Below the pieces are notes generated by a model that did not search any database, was not told where the DNA came from, and saw only the letters and a program-made list of their open reading frames with translations. Made by a program: the position numbers and the translations under genes. Source: Ulvibacter sp. MAR_2010_11 (GTDB lineage Bacteria; Bacteroidota; Bacteroidia; Flavobacteriales; Flavobacteriaceae). Taken from it: DNA of 64,000 nt. Shown piece after piece: positions 63,591-64,000 of this stretch. The stretch lies in NCBI RefSeq assembly GCF_002813135.1, contig NZ_PHTY01000001.1:615501-679500 (forward strand), written 5' to 3'. Each line of letters opens with the position of its first letter. The first letter of the stretch is position 1.

Positions 63591-64000
63591 ATGAAAAACA
63601 CCTTGCTCATATTCGGCTTTTTAGTAACAACTTCCTTGTTTGCACAAGAGTCGATTGACAATCTGCTTAAAGTTTTCAATACACACAGTATTCCGTATAT
63701 TTCGGTAGAAGAGTTGCGCCGTTTACAGCTGCATGAACCGGTAGTAATTCTGGATGCCCGAGAAAAAGAAGAATATGAGGTGAGTCATATCGCTTCAGCA
63801 AAATACATAGGTTTTACGGAGTTTGCTTCGGAAGTGATTTCAAAAGAAATTACGAATAAAAATACACCTTTGGTGGTCTATTGTTCCCTCGGAATTCGTT
63901 CAGAAGAAATTGGCGAAAAACTGAAAAAAGCAGGTTTTACCAATGTAAAGAATTTATATGGGGGAGTTTTTAAGTGGAAAAATAAAGGCTATCCTGTTAT
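63591..64000 (+). CDS. Exported rhodanese-domain protein, C-terminally cut by the window edge
   Basis: The frame from the ATG at 63591 runs off the right edge after about 136 codons. A signal peptide (to about residue 19, LFAQES) is followed by a rhodanese domain: VILDAREKEEYEVSHIASA near 52-70 and the active loop VYCSLGIRSEEIG with Cys98. Rhodaneses move sulfane sulfur. It follows arsS by 25 bases, as in other arsenosugar clusters, so it is probably part of the same operon. Confidence 0.88.
   Translation, partial: MKNTLLIFGFLVTTSLFAQESIDNLLKVFNTHSIPYISVEELRRLQLHEPVVILDAREKEEYEVSHIASAKYIGFTEFASEVISKEITNKNTPLVVYCSLGIRSEEIGEKLKKAGFTNVKNLYGGVFKWKNKGYPV

Overview
The window comes from the chromosome of a marine-type member of the Flavobacteriaceae (Bacteroidota). 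The evidence is the gldK-gldL-gldM block of gliding/type IX secretion genes, an exosortase of the XrtF type, two-gene mevalonate-pathway remnants (HMG-CoA reductase and GYDIA-type GHMP kinase), Bacteroidota promoters of the TTTG/TAnnTTTG form, many lipoproteins and a TonB-dependent receptor. Most of the window is ordinary, well-ordered core genome with no prophage, IS element, CRISPR array or rRNA operon.

Layout. 1-6.9 kb (minus): topA, an arginase-fold protein with degraded metal ligands, gldK, gldL and the start of gldM. 7.1-11.7 kb (plus): miaB, a sensor-less sigma-54 activator, lptE, a TPR protein and secG, forming one run. 11.8-14.2 kb: groES and groEL, unusually separated by a small four-helix-bundle (S23/IVP family) gene bracketed by short phased repeat arrays. 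14.2-15.1 kb: repeats, small hypothetical genes and a 26-residue Lys/Ala/Pro protein. 15.2-24.7 kb (minus): a nine-gene heavy-metal, probably copper, handling cluster. It comprises a DUF3347 lipoprotein, an HYC_CC_PP protein, an outer-membrane protein, two HMA-domain exported proteins, an NHL lipoprotein, an exported acetolactate-decarboxylase-like protein, a Cu-type P-ATPase and a TonB receptor. 24.7-25.7 kb: XrtF exosortase pair. 25.8-28 kb: GAF protein, a repeat-rich gap and a MacB-like permease. 28-35.2 kb (plus): purH and the rod-shape cluster mreB-mreC-mreD-mrdA-rodA. 35.2-39.3 kb (minus): DNA/RNA endonuclease, DppC-like permease and a Prc protease. 39.6-44.5 kb (plus): surE, a small membrane protein, lpxB, an NlpC/P60 lipoprotein and comEC. 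44.5-50.6 kb (minus): thioredoxin-like protein, two POT peptide transporters and a DPP-IV peptidase. 50.7-52.9 kb: the isoprenoid pair. 53-60.6 kb (minus): coaX, two envelope proteins, lptC, a small membrane protein, a CNNM/CorC protein and a PpiD-like chaperone. 60.8 kb: tRNA-Phe and a palindrome-rich gap. 61.3-64 kb (plus): a DUF481 protein and the beginning of an arsenosugar biosynthesis cluster (CMD peroxidase-like, ArsS, rhodanese).

The most unusual signal is a family of degenerate tandem arrays with a strict 7-bp period (unit close to GCTTTAA, or CTAAAGC on the other strand). They lie in gaps after miaB, on both sides of the four-helix-bundle gene inside groESL (in opposite orientations), and in the 26.2-26.7 kb gap, where two long copies differ by exactly one 7-bp unit. 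A related array with an exact 8-bp period sits before miaB. The second most interesting region is the metal cluster, in which an acetolactate-decarboxylase fold is exported as a lipoprotein and two HMA proteins share an identical-spacing GHDT...CC tail. All functional statements rest on reading motifs by eye; no database search was possible.
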